DNA of 64,000 bases from JAFDZV01 sp035549015 (GCA_035549015.1 DASZRW010000070.1:1-64000), one strand, 5' to 3'; positions 9,401-16,714 are shown, numbered from the stretch's first letter. Numbers and translations are program-made. Notes: a model not told the origin generated them from the letters alone.

Positions 9401-10409
9401 CGATTTCGACACCGTCGCCATTGGAGAAACGCGAAGCGGTTCGGTCTGGCTGGTCAATCACGGCGCGCTACCGTGCACCATCGGCAACCTGACACTTGGG
9501 GGCGCAGCCGGCGGCGCCCACATCGTTGCTCCCTCGCCGACCACCGTGGTGCAGCCCGGTGATTCCGTGCAGGTGCGGATCGAGTATCAGCCCGCGACGC
9601 TGGCGGACAGTTTGAACGGAGCCGCGACTGTTCATATCGATGCGCCCTGCGCGGACTCCGCAATGGTGGCGCTCACCGCAGTGCTGGTGGAGGAGCGTGC
9701 GCAGCCGGTGCTTCGTCTGGAACGGACGAGCGCCGCTGTCGGGAGCTCCGTGGATGTGCGGCTGATGATCGAGCAGGGGCCGAATGCCGTTGTGGACGAT
9801 ACGCTTCTGGTGCGCGCGCGGCTGCGATTCAACAGGACGTTGCTGTTGCCGGTGGAGGCGGAGGGGGGCCCGGGCATTACGGCCTCGATCACCGGCAGTG
9901 CTTTCAACGGTACGGACCGCGAGGTGATGCTGGAGGCACGCGGGCTGATGCCGGACACCGGCATCGTTGCAACACTTCATGCCCGCGCGATGCTTGGTGA
10001 TGCGGACAGCACATCGCTGCTGTTCGGCGACGCCGTGGTGGAGCGTGCGCGAACGGCTGCCGTGCTTCCGCTGCACGATACGATTGCCGGCTCCTTCGTT
10101 CTGCTCGGCGTCTGCACCAACGGCGGCAGAAGGCTGCTCGAGACCGCTTCCGCTGCACGCATCGCTCTGCGAGAGATGCCGGTTCGGGACGCGGCCGATG
10201 TGGAGTTCAGTGCGCTGGAGAAGGGGAGGGCGGTGCTGCTGCTGCTGGATGGCAATGGGCGAGTGGTGCGCAGGCTGTTCGATGACGAGGTGGGGCCGGG
10301 ATCGTATCATGCTCTGTTCGATTCCCGCGACCTTGCAACCGGTATCTACTGGCTGCAGTTGATCAACGGAACGTCCACAACGCGGGCCGGTGTGCTGGTG
10401 GAGCACTGA
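6471..10409 (+). CDS. Giant T9SS surface protein: IgGFc-binding-like head, Ig-like repeats, cohesin-like domain
   Basis: A secreted protein of 1312 residues. Residues 1-25 are a signal peptide (cleavage near AIA/Q). Residues about 30-460 resemble the IgGFc-binding N-terminal domain: repeated beta units such as GTTVTITPSNPT, the TTIVADRPCAVAGGS strand, and VDAWGTHFVAGP. About six tandem ASH/SPD-2/Hydin-type Ig-like repeats follow, each opening with a (V/I)DFG-type strand (IDFGILPLAI, IDFGVTNGCD, VDFGILSFCD, IDFDTVAIGE). A cohesin-like beta-sandwich (about 1078-1200) and a T9SS type-A sorting domain (about 1227-1312, ending in GIYWLQLING) close the protein. It is probably cell-surface or secreted and adhesive or structural. 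It shares its architecture with the protein at 59057-63505. The start was chosen at the ATG giving a clean signal peptide; an upstream in-frame ATG would add 44 atypical residues. Confidence 0.82.
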   Translation: MIQRTLRILPAVLLLLSIMGTGAIAQIAGSGRSFVLTVPYTSIANNYIPPRPRLLLTSTSGTTVRLLYSSTGTTDVIPVAAGISEEVILDSARVMLTELPGIFRSTIQITSDAPITATLMLDRSFASEAFAVIPDSLLGFEYMAASSNATTDGDMLAVIGVHDGTTVTITPSNPTRDGHGAGVPYTVRLNRGDVYQTLTSASSNVELTGTTIVADRPCAVAGGSVCADIIAGVEHTCNPLLESLPHVDAWGTHFVAGPLQRQQLAYVSVIARCAGTIVHVSGDPIVIGPGERFTALLDTIYEITASNPVLVQQFITSTSQGLQDRSQAYGDPSMVTVPPFDQWTHSYRFAIPSMAPRTDAGPAVGWRHFASVMMPAADEAGVVIDGAPPVWTRRMQSGGFTIGIQEFGPGDHTVESPDSLGLLLYGYSAADAYGYTPSPVVRPYPLGAFDLAQTTCHDTLDTTITLSNLAADPLSAESIMFGGALTGSITTNPGLPATLPSGGKLAVRLRLQNLLGGPDAGRGYVIVKGGGTCGQRLGVISVNVGANSPQVVPPSGATIDFGILPLAIPSVDRIITLTNHGTTPITVTVPLLTSPAFSVQAPAFPYVLAPGESVSIVLRFSEMTEGSYGGSVRFGIAGCSDTWTYTLTAERRKRAYLTIGRPAPVRMLCPPKEPDTLRITLGNHGDVPLDFDRGLIEGADASEFRLLDSVAGRTLAPGDSVVVRVLYTPGALGARDGGLTVESSGGSGITLNVPFDVRNDTLRLRALVNSIDFGVTNGCDALPGTVLEVVNESSITLGEIDAATTHPASATLTYRSGPYVPGDTMRITVSMPPDARGSIGDSIRIRVPGCDSMLVVPLSGVRNAVELASNASMVDFGILSFCDTTAVAHIMLHNSGDVPDSVVLDRALSADFELAPPLPAVLAPGDSLELAVRFHPTASGAYADTVLFLSLPCNRRIAVPLAGAHDAGRVALSSPGIDFDTVAIGETRSGSVWLVNHGALPCTIGNLTLGGAAGGAHIVAPSPTTVVQPGDSVQVRIEYQPATLADSLNGAATVHIDAPCADSAMVALTAVLVEERAQPVLRLERTSAAVGSSVDVRLMIEQGPNAVVDDTLLVRARLRFNRTLLLPVEAEGGPGITASITGSAFNGTDREVMLEARGLMPDTGIVATLHARAMLGDADSTSLLFGDAVVERARTAAVLPLHDTIAGSFVLLGVCTNGGRRLLETASAARIALREMPVRDAADVEFSALEKGRAVLLLLDGNGRVVRRLFDDEVGPGSYHALFDSRDLATGIYWLQLINGTSTTRAGVLVEH

Positions 10410-10531
10410 GGCAGGTCCGGCAGATGGTCGTTGTTGAACTCTCTGTGGCAATACGGTAGTTCAACCGGCAGCTGGCGGTGACGGCGCACACAGCGTGCGG
10501 CCACAGCTCTCTTTCCAACCGGCTGAAACGA

Positions 10532-10567
10532 AACAACCCTCGCCGCATACTGCGGGCGAGGGTTGTT
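10532..10567 (-). terminator. Rho-independent terminator of the 10592-10873 lipoprotein gene
   Basis: A perfect 13-bp inverted repeat (AACAACCCTCGCC with GGCGAGGGTTGTT) with a 10-base loop. On the minus strand it is followed by a T-rich tract. It starts 25 bp past the lipoprotein stop and may also stop read-through from the plus-strand gene ending at 10409. Confidence 0.8.
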
Positions 10568-10591
10568 CACACTGTCTAGACGGTGCAACGA

Positions 10592-10873
10592 TTAGTGCTT
10601 CGTCGTGTCGGCCGGCTTGGCGGCGTCGCTCTTGTGCGTCGTGTCGGCCGGGGCCGTGGTTGCAGGAGCGGTCGTTGCCGGAGCGGCATGGTTGGTGTCA
10701 GCCGTAGCCGGTGCGGAAGTTGCCGGAGCCGGCGTAGCGGCCGGAGTGGCAGCCGGGGCAGCAGCGGAGTCACCGCTCTTCATCTCACCCTCGGGAGCCT
10801 TGTCCTTCTTGCAGGCCGTGAAAACAAGGCCGGTAGCCAGGAGCGCAGTAAGCAGGAACGCGCGCGTCTTCAT
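10592..10873 (-). CDS. Small Ala/Pro/Thr-rich lipoprotein
   Basis: A 93-residue lipoprotein. MKTRAFLLTALLATGLVFTAC is a signal sequence with a lipobox ending in TAC, so the mature protein starts at Cys21. KKDKAPEGE follows, and then a low-complexity tail built from AAPAATPA, TTAPATTAPA and AKPADTTKH. No folded domain is visible. The tail may be an unstructured spacer or an O-glycosylated stalk; neither is shown by sequence. The ATG has no Shine-Dalgarno motif. The gene stands alone and has its own terminator. Homology would be hard to assign because of the composition. Confidence 0.72.
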   Translation of the reverse strand: MKTRAFLLTALLATGLVFTACKKDKAPEGEMKSGDSAAAPAATPAATPAPATSAPATADTNHAAPATTAPATTAPADTTHKSDAAKPADTTKH

Positions 10874-11085
10874 GTGTGAATCTGTTTGTGATTGATTGAT
10901 ATCTGCAGTGCCCGTGTGATGCCGTAAGGGCAATGCATCGTTAATTTGACCGGCTAAAATACGTTTGTTCGTATTCAAACGACGAACAATAATTGTAACC
11001 GATCACAATTCGAGCCTCGGCATTGCGTCGTTCCACGCCGACGAAATATGCCGGGAGCGGAGGGAGTGGCTTGATCCAGCAACCA

Positions 11086-11916
11086 ATGAGTACGGGCGTT
11101 GCGTCTCCACGGCTCGCGCTCGTCGGATCCGGACGTCTGGCCCGCGCCATCATCCGGACGTTTCCGAATCAGGTGCAGACGGTGCTCGTGCGAAGCGCTG
11201 CGCCTTCGCTGCCGGGAGTACTCGATCCGGCGCTCGCCACTGTCGATCCGGTGCGGTTTGCCGATGCCGGAATGGATGTGCTCTGGATTGCAACCGCGGA
11301 CGGGGCGCTCGCACGGGTTGCCGCAATGCTTGCGCCGCTGCGTGAGAGTTGGAAGGGCGTTGCCGTTGTCCACTCCTCAGGCGCAACATCGCGAGCCGTA
11401 CTCGATCCCTTCGCAGCGCGCGGTGCGCGAACAATGGTTCTGCACCCCAACGGCGCCTTCACCGGCCAGGAGGCCATCTCACCAGGATTGGTGTGGGGAA
11501 TATCATCGAACGATCCGGGGGCCGCTGAGTTCGTGCTCTCTCTTCTGCACGGCATCGAGCCGCGGCCGGTGATGGTGGCCGAAGAACACCAGGCACTCTA
11601 TCATGCAGCCGCCTCCATGGCTTCCAACTACTCCGTAACGCTGTTTGCGGCAGCCGAGGAACTGTACCGGCGCGCCGGCATCGATCCGGCGATGAGCCGG
11701 GATATCGTTGCGCGATATATGCGCGAGAGCCTGGAACGTGCTGCCGTTGCAGGCGCAGGGCGTGCGCTCACGGGCCCGATCGTTCGGGGAGACGAGGCCG
11801 TGGTTCGTGCGCAGCGCGATGCCATTGCCGCGGTGCAGCCGTCGCTTCTGCCGCTGTTCGACGCCTTTGCGGACCTCACCCGCCGTCTGGCCGCGGAGCG
11901 CCCGGACGAAACGTGA
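11086..11916 (+). CDS. Rossmann-like and DUF2520 domain protein
   Basis: A 276-residue protein with an N-terminal NAD(P)-binding Rossmann fold (LALVGSGRLARAIIRTF, GxGxxA type) and a helical C-terminal DUF2520 domain. The linker has VHSSGATSRAVLDPFAARG, then HPNGAF. The C-terminal part carries EEHQALYHAAASMASNYSV, the conserved helix of the family. This resembles pyrroline-5-carboxylate reductase and ketopantoate reductase-like dehydrogenases; the substrate is unknown. ATG 11086 is used. A TTG at 11071, better placed behind AGGGAG, is an alternative adding five residues. It is convergent with the phosphoribosyltransferase-like gene, with 20 bp between stops. Confidence 0.85.
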   Translation: MSTGVASPRLALVGSGRLARAIIRTFPNQVQTVLVRSAAPSLPGVLDPALATVDPVRFADAGMDVLWIATADGALARVAAMLAPLRESWKGVAVVHSSGATSRAVLDPFAARGARTMVLHPNGAFTGQEAISPGLVWGISSNDPGAAEFVLSLLHGIEPRPVMVAEEHQALYHAAASMASNYSVTLFAAAEELYRRAGIDPAMSRDIVARYMRESLERAAVAGAGRALTGPIVRGDEAVVRAQRDAIAAVQPSLLPLFDAFADLTRRLAAERPDET

Positions 11917-11936
11917 ACGGCCGCGCTCGCCGCCGT

Positions 11937-12497
11937 TCAATTCGGAAGCATCAGCTCCGTTCCCGCAGCGCAGAGAGGGCACGCGTCCACCGGATGCACG
12001 GGGGGTGAAAGCTGAATTGCCGCGACATCCTTCACCGTGTACCGGCGCCGCGACTGCCGCGCGTCGATGATCGAGCCGATGCCGATCAGGCGGGCGTTCG
12101 CCTTGCGCACCAATGCCTCCACGCCGTCGATCTCCGTGTCGTGCCGCAGAACTCCCTGCACCACGATCGCGCGTTCCCCTTCGTGCAGTTCGAAGCCCGG
12201 ATGCAGGGCGGGCATATCGCTGCACGATACAACGAATATCGCGCGCGCTTCCAGCTGGCGGCCCACCTCCACTGCAACCGGCACTGCGTCCGCGCCCGCA
12301 GCGATCACCACGTGAATATCCAGTTCCAGAAAGTGACGGACGATTTCGAAACAGAGCTTGCGATTGAACGGCGCGAACTGTGTTGCCTTCACCGTGCGAA
12401 GAACCGCAGCCGTATGCAGACCGTCGGGAAGCTCGAAGTGCCCCTCCACGATCGCACCCGTCGTGCGCAGTATCTCCAGGATTTCGTCGCCGGTCAT
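11937..12497 (-). CDS. Phosphoribosyltransferase-like protein (OPRT fold) with degenerate PRPP loop
   Basis: A 186-residue protein resembling orotate phosphoribosyltransferase. It opens GDEILEILRTTGAIVEGHFE with the OPRT-like DGLHTAAVLR segment. VVIAAGADAVPVAVEVGRQL follows in place of the usual GG(A/P)xxGxxxA segment. The PRPP-binding loop, normally V-(E/D)-D-(V/T)-x-T-x-G, is replaced by IVVQGVLRHDTEIDGVEAL, so both acidic residues and the TG pair are lost. The C-terminus has a Cys pair (ACPLCAAG). It may be non-catalytic or bind another ligand. ATG 12497 lies 7 bp after the upstream TPR gene stop; an ATG at 12527 would overlap that gene by 23 bp. The two genes are probably cotranscribed. 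Confidence 0.72.
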   Translation of the reverse strand: MTGDEILEILRTTGAIVEGHFELPDGLHTAAVLRTVKATQFAPFNRKLCFEIVRHFLELDIHVVIAAGADAVPVAVEVGRQLEARAIFVVSCSDMPALHPGFELHEGERAIVVQGVLRHDTEIDGVEALVRKANARLIGIGSIIDARQSRRRYTVKDVAAIQLSPPVHPVDACPLCAAGTELMLPN

Positions 12498-12504
12498 GAG
12501 CGGT

Positions 12505-12822
12505 TCATCGTAGTGTGTCCAGTTCATCCAGTGCCGCTTCGAGCTCGCCTGCCGCATGCAGATCGCCCGCGGAACGGCTTGCCGCAATGCCTGCGCGGTA
12601 GGCCTCCTCGGCGGCGTCCCATTGCTCGAGTGCGGTGAATGCCTGGCCCAGCTGATAGTATGTGGCAACGTACTCCGGATCGCGTGCGCGGAGCTCCTTC
12701 AGGTATTCCGCCGCGCGATCGAAATCCTTCAGGCTCATGTATTCCAGCGCCACCGCGTAGCGCGCGAAGCTGTCGTTCGGATCGTGCTCAAGAAAGCCAA
12801 GCATCGTCTCGAGTCGGGACAT
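12505..12822 (-). CDS. Small TPR protein
   Basis: A 105-residue tetratricopeptide protein. Two TPR units are readable: NDSFARYAVALEYMSLKDFDRAAEYLKELRARDP (split here as consecutive helices) and YVATYYQLGQAFTALEQWDA with its following helix. It starts MSRLETMLGFLEHDP. No signal peptide is present, so it is probably cytoplasmic and binds a partner. Proteins of this length and opening are common in Bacteroidota. It immediately precedes the phosphoribosyltransferase-like gene (7 bp), suggesting a common transcript and perhaps a functional link. Confidence 0.78.
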   Translation of the reverse strand: MSRLETMLGFLEHDPNDSFARYAVALEYMSLKDFDRAAEYLKELRARDPEYVATYYQLGQAFTALEQWDAAEEAYRAGIAASRSAGDLHAAGELEAALDELDTLR

Positions 12823-12971
12823 TGTCGGTCGTGTAGTCGGGTTCTCTTCGAAATGCGGATGTCTGCGCCGTGCCAAGCCAGCGCATTGCCGGAGTGAGGC
12901 GCAATATCCGACCGTGCCGGGCAACCGGCAACAGCAAGTTGGCTCCCGGCGGGCAGGGGCGGGTGATTATC

Positions 12972-13658
12972 TCATAACGATAAGGTGGGTGGCTCCGTGG
13001 CCGTCGGGCGGCCTGCGCGTGCGGCGGCGCGGCGTTCGCGCAGCCACACGATTCCGATCGTCAGCAGGGCGCCGAACATTGCGAGCGCCATGTCCTTCTG
13101 CGAATCCCACATATCCCCCTGCTGCCCGTTGTATGCCTCCGCGGACTCCGGCGAGAGGAGTACCGCGATCAGGTATTCGAACAGTTCATACAGCATGCTG
13201 CTCGCCATGATGAACTCCACCGCGATGAATCGGGCAACGCCGGGGCGCAGCCCGAAACGCCGGAGCGCGATCTCCCGCACTACGTTCGAGAGAAGCAGGC
13301 CGTAGCAGAAGTGCACCAGGCGATCGTAGTGATTCCGGTGAAAGCCGAACACCCCGCTGATCGTGAACCCGAACAGACTCTGGAACCATGCATCGTACGG
13401 CACATAGGAATAGATCCATCGTGCGCCGACGACATGCAGAAACAGGAATGCTATCGAACAGGAGAAGGCTGGCATGCTCATGCCGAACCTCCGCTCGTAC
13501 CAGACAAGGAGGCCGGTGCCGAGAAGCGTCGGGATGTGCTGGAGAAGAAGCTCGTTCGGGTAGGGGGGAGAGATGAAGCTGAGCGCTGCGGTGAGGAGCA
13601 GTACCGCCAGGAGCAGATTGCGCATCCCGCAGCTTCGAAGAGTGGATGAGATATCCAT
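12972..13658 (-). CDS. YjdF-type (DUF2238) integral membrane protein
   Basis: A 228-residue protein with about six hydrophobic helices. Family landmarks are the N-terminal helix LLLAVLLLTAALSFISPP, then YDRLVHFCYGLLLSNVVRE and EFIMASSMLYELFEYLIAV. QGDMWDSQKDMALAMFGALL near the end matches the conserved DxQxDM of the DUF2238/YjdF family. Function is unknown in the literature I know. The start at 13658 is used because further upstream the frame runs into the RNase P RNA gene. It is the next gene after rnpB on this strand. Confidence 0.85.
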   Translation of the reverse strand: MDISSTLRSCGMRNLLLAVLLLTAALSFISPPYPNELLLQHIPTLLGTGLLVWYERRFGMSMPAFSCSIAFLFLHVVGARWIYSYVPYDAWFQSLFGFTISGVFGFHRNHYDRLVHFCYGLLLSNVVREIALRRFGLRPGVARFIAVEFIMASSMLYELFEYLIAVLLSPESAEAYNGQQGDMWDSQKDMALAMFGALLTIGIVWLRERRAAARAGRPTATEPPTLSL

Positions 13659-13702
13659 GGTTGGTGGAGGGTGAAGCCTGTACCGCAAGCACCCGACATT
13701 TT

Positions 13703-14143
13703 CCGAAGCGCGTCTGTACGCCGAATTCTGTCTGCTCCCTGCACGGTGTTGCCGCAGCAGGAAGGAGGCAGCCATTTATCTGGGAGCGCGATCGCTCGCG
13801 CCCTCGAGCAGCCTACCCGGCGCCGCAGCAGCGTTCCGTGAGGAACATGCATGGAGCGGGCAGCTCCGGCGACGCCCTATTTGGCCTTGCTCCGCGTGGG
13901 GTTTGCACTGCCGCACCGGTTACCCGATACGCGGTGAGCTCTTACCTCACCATTTCACCCTTACCCCGGCCGGCCGATGGCAGGCCGGGGCGGTATCCTT
14001 TCTGTTGCACTTTCCGTCGCCTCTCCGCTGCGATCGAAACCGCAACGGATTGGGCGCCCAGCCGTTAGCTGGCACGCTGCCCTGTGGAGTTCGGACGTTC
14101 CTCCCCCAGCCGTGGCTGAAGGCGGCTGCCCGACGCACTCCGG
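13703..14143 (-). ncRNA. rnpB: RNase P RNA, bacterial class A
   Basis: On the minus strand this 441-nt region carries the class A RNase P core. A 12-bp P1 helix joins both ends: CCGGAGTGCGTC at the 5' end pairs with GACGCGCTTCGG at the 3' end, using two G-U pairs. The P4 5' strand reads GAGGAACGTCCGAACTCC and is followed by CACAGGGCAGCGTGCCAG and CTAACGGCTGGGCG. Later elements include GGTAAGGGTGAAATGGTG, CAAACCCCACGCGGAGCAAG and AGATAAATGGCTGCC. The 3' region ACAGAATTCGGCGTACAG matches the usual ACARAAYCCGGCTTAC. It processes pre-tRNA 5' ends. It lies 38 bp after the zinc-ribbon gene, an arrangement with Nif3 seen in several phyla. Confidence 0.95.
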
Positions 14144-14181
14144 ATAATGTCAAGGAACATTCGGCACGCGAAGGTTGTGCC

Positions 14182-14922
14182 CTATACGGTGGTCATCGAC
14201 GCGGCGACCTCCTCGTCGACAAGCAGGCGGCCGCAGTTCTCGCAGGTGAAGATCTGCTCCAGTCTCCGCATCTCCACCAGCATCTGCGGCGGCAGTGCAC
14301 GATAGCAGCCGGAGCAGGCTCCCTTGCGCACCTTCACCACAGCATCGCTGTAGGCGCTGCGGATGTGGCTGTAGCGTTTCAGAAGGTCGCCGTTCAACTG
14401 GGCCTGCAACGCCTCGCGGGCGGCGCGCAGCTCGGAGACCTCGTCCGCGTTCGTATCGTGAATGGCCGAGAGCGTATCGCTCTTCTCCTCCAATTCACGC
14501 GTGCACTCCTCGCGCTGGCGCGTGAGGCCCTCGATGTCGCGGATGAAGTTCGCCTCCTGCGTGTTGAAGGTGGTCATGGACCGTTCCATCGTCTGCAGGT
14601 CCACCTCCGCCGTGGCAATCTCGTTGGTGGTTGCTTCGTACTCCTTGTTGTTGCGAACGGTGCGCAGGCGCTCGTTCAGCATGCGGACACGCTCGCGAAG
14701 GTCCTGAATCGACTGTGTGGAGCCGGCTCGCGACTCCCGCAGTGCGTGCAACTTTTCCTCCTCGGCAGCAATCGAGGCGGTAAGCGTCTCGATCTTCTGC
14801 CGCAATGCCTCCACCTCCGTGGGGAGGTCGCCCTCGCCCTCGCTCAACTCGTCCAGTTCGAGGTCAACTTGCTGCAGCCTGTACAGAATGCGAAGTGTCT
14901 CTTCCACGTGTATTGCCTCCAT
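14182..14922 (-). CDS. C4-type zinc-ribbon coiled-coil protein (DUF164/CdsZ-like)
   Basis: A 246-residue protein. A long N-terminal coiled coil runs from about residue 8 to 180 (for example EVEALRQKIETLTASIAAEE and RVRMLNERLRTVRNNKEYEA). A C-terminal zinc ribbon follows, with Cys pairs in GACSGCYRALPPQM and FTCENCGRLLVDEE. The NNKEY motif between the helices is typical of this family, which has been linked to translation or ribosome interaction in several bacteria. The ATG at 14922 gives MEAIHVEETLRILYRLQQVD, the usual start. It is 34 bp after the Nif3 gene and just before rnpB, a widely conserved neighbourhood. Confidence 0.9.
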   Translation of the reverse strand: MEAIHVEETLRILYRLQQVDLELDELSEGEGDLPTEVEALRQKIETLTASIAAEEEKLHALRESRAGSTQSIQDLRERVRMLNERLRTVRNNKEYEATTNEIATAEVDLQTMERSMTTFNTQEANFIRDIEGLTRQREECTRELEEKSDTLSAIHDTNADEVSELRAAREALQAQLNGDLLKRYSHIRSAYSDAVVKVRKGACSGCYRALPPQMLVEMRRLEQIFTCENCGRLLVDEEVAASMTTV

Positions 14923-14956
14923 TGAAATCACAGTCGTAAAATCTATCCTTCTTTCG

Positions 14957-15763
14957 TCAGATGACAAAGCGGACCGGGTTGGTAGGACCGGCCAGTAACA
15001 CCGTTCGCAGATCGAACCCGTGATGCCGGCAGACGCGTGCAACGAGCGCCGCGATCCCCTCCACAACAAACCGTTCCGATTCCGCATGACCCGGATCGAG
15101 CACGGGTATGCGGTCATTCGCGGCATGAAAGCCGTGATAGCGTACATCTGCTGTCACGAGCGCATCGGCGCCCGCGGTGACGGCATGATCGTAGAAGCTC
15201 ATGCCGCTTCCTCCAATTACCGCAACGGTTCGTATCGTGCGAGCATCGGCGTGATGATCGGTCGATACGCGAACCGCGGGCGCATTGCATGCCGCCCGCA
15301 GCGTCCGAGCGAACTCCTCGATGCTCTGCGCCTCCGGAAGCTCGCCGATCGCGCCCATGCCTGCCCCCGGAAGGGCCGGGTTCGGAACGAGGGGGCGTAT
15401 CCCCACCAGCCGCAGCGCGCGAGCCAGGAGGGTGCTCGTTCCCTCGGGATGCGCATCGAATGCCGTATGAACGATTGCGAGCGTCAGATTCCGCTGAACC
15501 AGCCGCATCACCGTGCGCTCCACGCGCGACTCCGGGGTAAGACGACGGACCGACGGATATATGAGCGGATGAAAGGCGATCACCAGTTCCGCTCCGGTCG
15601 CCGCTGCCTCATCGGCTGCCTGCTCGTTCATCTCATAGGCGATCGCAACCCCGCCCAGTTCGCGATCCTCAACCATCACCTGCACGCCAACCGGATCGTC
15701 CGGCATGGCGAGGCCAAGCGGAAGCTCGCGATGAAATGCTTCGAGAAATTCCGACACCCGCAT
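14957..15763 (-). CDS. Nif3-like dinuclear metal-centre protein (DUF34/YbgI)
   Basis: A 268-residue NIF3/DUF34 protein. Metal-site motifs are AFHPLIYPSVRRLT, then IVHTAFDAHPEGTSTLLARA (HTxxDxxxxG) and the C-terminal half ADVRYHGFHAANDR with DPGHAESER supplying further His/Glu ligands. Members form toroidal hexamers with two metal ions per subunit; roles proposed include GTP cyclohydrolase-like or metal-handling functions. It uses an AGGA ribosome binding site 8 nt before ATG, overlapping the stop of the preceding lipoprotein gene (9-bp gap), so they are cotranscribed. It is 34 bp before the zinc-ribbon gene. Confidence 0.93.
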   Translation of the reverse strand: MRVSEFLEAFHRELPLGLAMPDDPVGVQVMVEDRELGGVAIAYEMNEQAADEAAATGAELVIAFHPLIYPSVRRLTPESRVERTVMRLVQRNLTLAIVHTAFDAHPEGTSTLLARALRLVGIRPLVPNPALPGAGMGAIGELPEAQSIEEFARTLRAACNAPAVRVSTDHHADARTIRTVAVIGGSGMSFYDHAVTAGADALVTADVRYHGFHAANDRIPVLDPGHAESERFVVEGIAALVARVCRHHGFDLRTVLLAGPTNPVRFVI

Positions 15764-15772
15764 GTCTGATTC

Positions 15773-16345
15773 CTATTCGGTACCGATGCGTGTGAAGAGC
15801 GAGAGCAGCCGCCGCACGGTTGCGTCGGAGCGATCGTAGTGTGAGCTGATGCGGAACTCGTGAGTCTCGGCCGGCCAGAACACCACCGGCATCGTTTCGC
15901 CTCCAAGCGTACCGTTGCTGGTATCGTAGCGCTCGGCGGCGAACTCCGACTTCACACCCACGTGGTACATCCACGGGCCCTGCCCCTTGTAGCGAAAGAG
16001 CCCTGCATCCTCGTAATTGCCGAAGTCGAACGTGATCTCGCCGCTCAGCTTTCCATCCTCTTCGAAGAGTCTCTTCTTGAAGTTCGAGTACTGCGGATAA
16101 TAGTCCTCGAACTTGCGCCCCTTGTAGTAGGTGCTGATCAACTCCGTGTAATCGGCCACCGAGACATCCTTGCCACCCTCTTCCATGGAGACGATGTCAT
16201 GAAAGACAACCCGGCCGCTGCCCGAACCGTCCGGCTTGACAGTGAGAATTACTTCCTTGTGGTCGGCACTCAGGCAGCCGGCCGCCGCGACCGACAGGAA
16301 AAGGAGAAGGGCGGAAAGCGCCGGCTTCATCGGGAGTTGCTTCAT
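15773..16345 (-). CDS. Lipoprotein of unknown function
   Basis: A 190-residue lipoprotein. The signal sequence MKQLPMKPALSALLLFLSVA ends in the lipobox AAGC. The mature part begins LSADHKEVILTVKPDGSGSG and is a mixed alpha/beta protein with YPQYSNFKKRLFEEDG and ITFDFGNYEDAGLFRYKGQG. It has no Cys beyond the lipidated one and no enzyme motif I know. The opening resembles bacterial lipoproteins that track a tent-like edge domain, but I cannot name a family. It is first in a tight run with the Nif3 gene. ATG 16345 is used; ATG 16330 is possible and would shorten the signal peptide by five residues. Confidence 0.72.
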   Translation of the reverse strand: MKQLPMKPALSALLLFLSVAAAGCLSADHKEVILTVKPDGSGSGRVVFHDIVSMEEGGKDVSVADYTELISTYYKGRKFEDYYPQYSNFKKRLFEEDGKLSGEITFDFGNYEDAGLFRYKGQGPWMYHVGVKSEFAAERYDTSNGTLGGETMPVVFWPAETHEFRISSHYDRSDATVRRLLSLFTRIGTE

Positions 16346-16510
16346 GGAGTCCGTTCGTTCACGAGGAGCCAAAGGCAATAGCATCCGTGCGCGGCCTTCG
16401 GTTGTGCAAGCCCGCACCATCTTCGACAATCCGGTCCCTAGGGAATCTGAGGTTGTTGAGACGCCCCTCCGGCAACGAACCATGTGTGCCGGGGTGAGAT
16501 GAGGTAGAAG

Positions 16511-16592
16511 CGGAGGGCGAGGGACTCGAACCCCCACAGGCTTGCGCCCGGCGGTTTTCAAGACCGCTGCAATACCATTATGCGAGCCCTCC
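16511..16592 (-). tRNA. tRNA-Ser (anticodon TGA)
   Basis: An 82-nt type II tRNA. The acceptor stem GGAGGGC pairs with GCCCTCC and the discriminator base is G. The anticodon arm GCGGT-CTTGAAA-ACCGC gives the anticodon TGA. The long variable arm CGGGC-GCAA-GCCTG marks it as Ser. The T arm is GGGGG/CCCTC with loop TTCGAGT. The D arm is short: a three-base stem GCA/TGC around TAATGGTAT, unusual for tRNA-Ser. CCA is not encoded. Confidence 0.93.
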
Positions 16593-16622
16593 ATCGTCTG
16601 GTCGCAGAGTGTTAGACGGGGT

Positions 16623-16650
16623 CAAATATAGCATATGTCAACGAACCCAA
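16623..16650 (-). promoter_or_regulatory. Candidate promoter of tRNA-Ser
   Basis: On the minus strand TATATTTG (16623-16630) fits the Bacteroidota -7 consensus TAnnTTTG. A TTG at 16648-16650 lies 17 bp upstream, in the range of the -33 element. The predicted start is about 25 nt before the tRNA. Confidence 0.4.
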
Positions 16651-16714
16651 GCATCTCCCCATCAATTCTTCGGGGCACAATCGGAAGGGAGCGGCGCAGG
16701 CATCCCGTGCATTC

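Noticed and set aside
13903..14925. Plus-strand frame of 340 codons across the RNase P RNA and zinc-ribbon genes
   Set aside because: It crosses rnpB and is antisense to the zinc-ribbon gene; no protein family.
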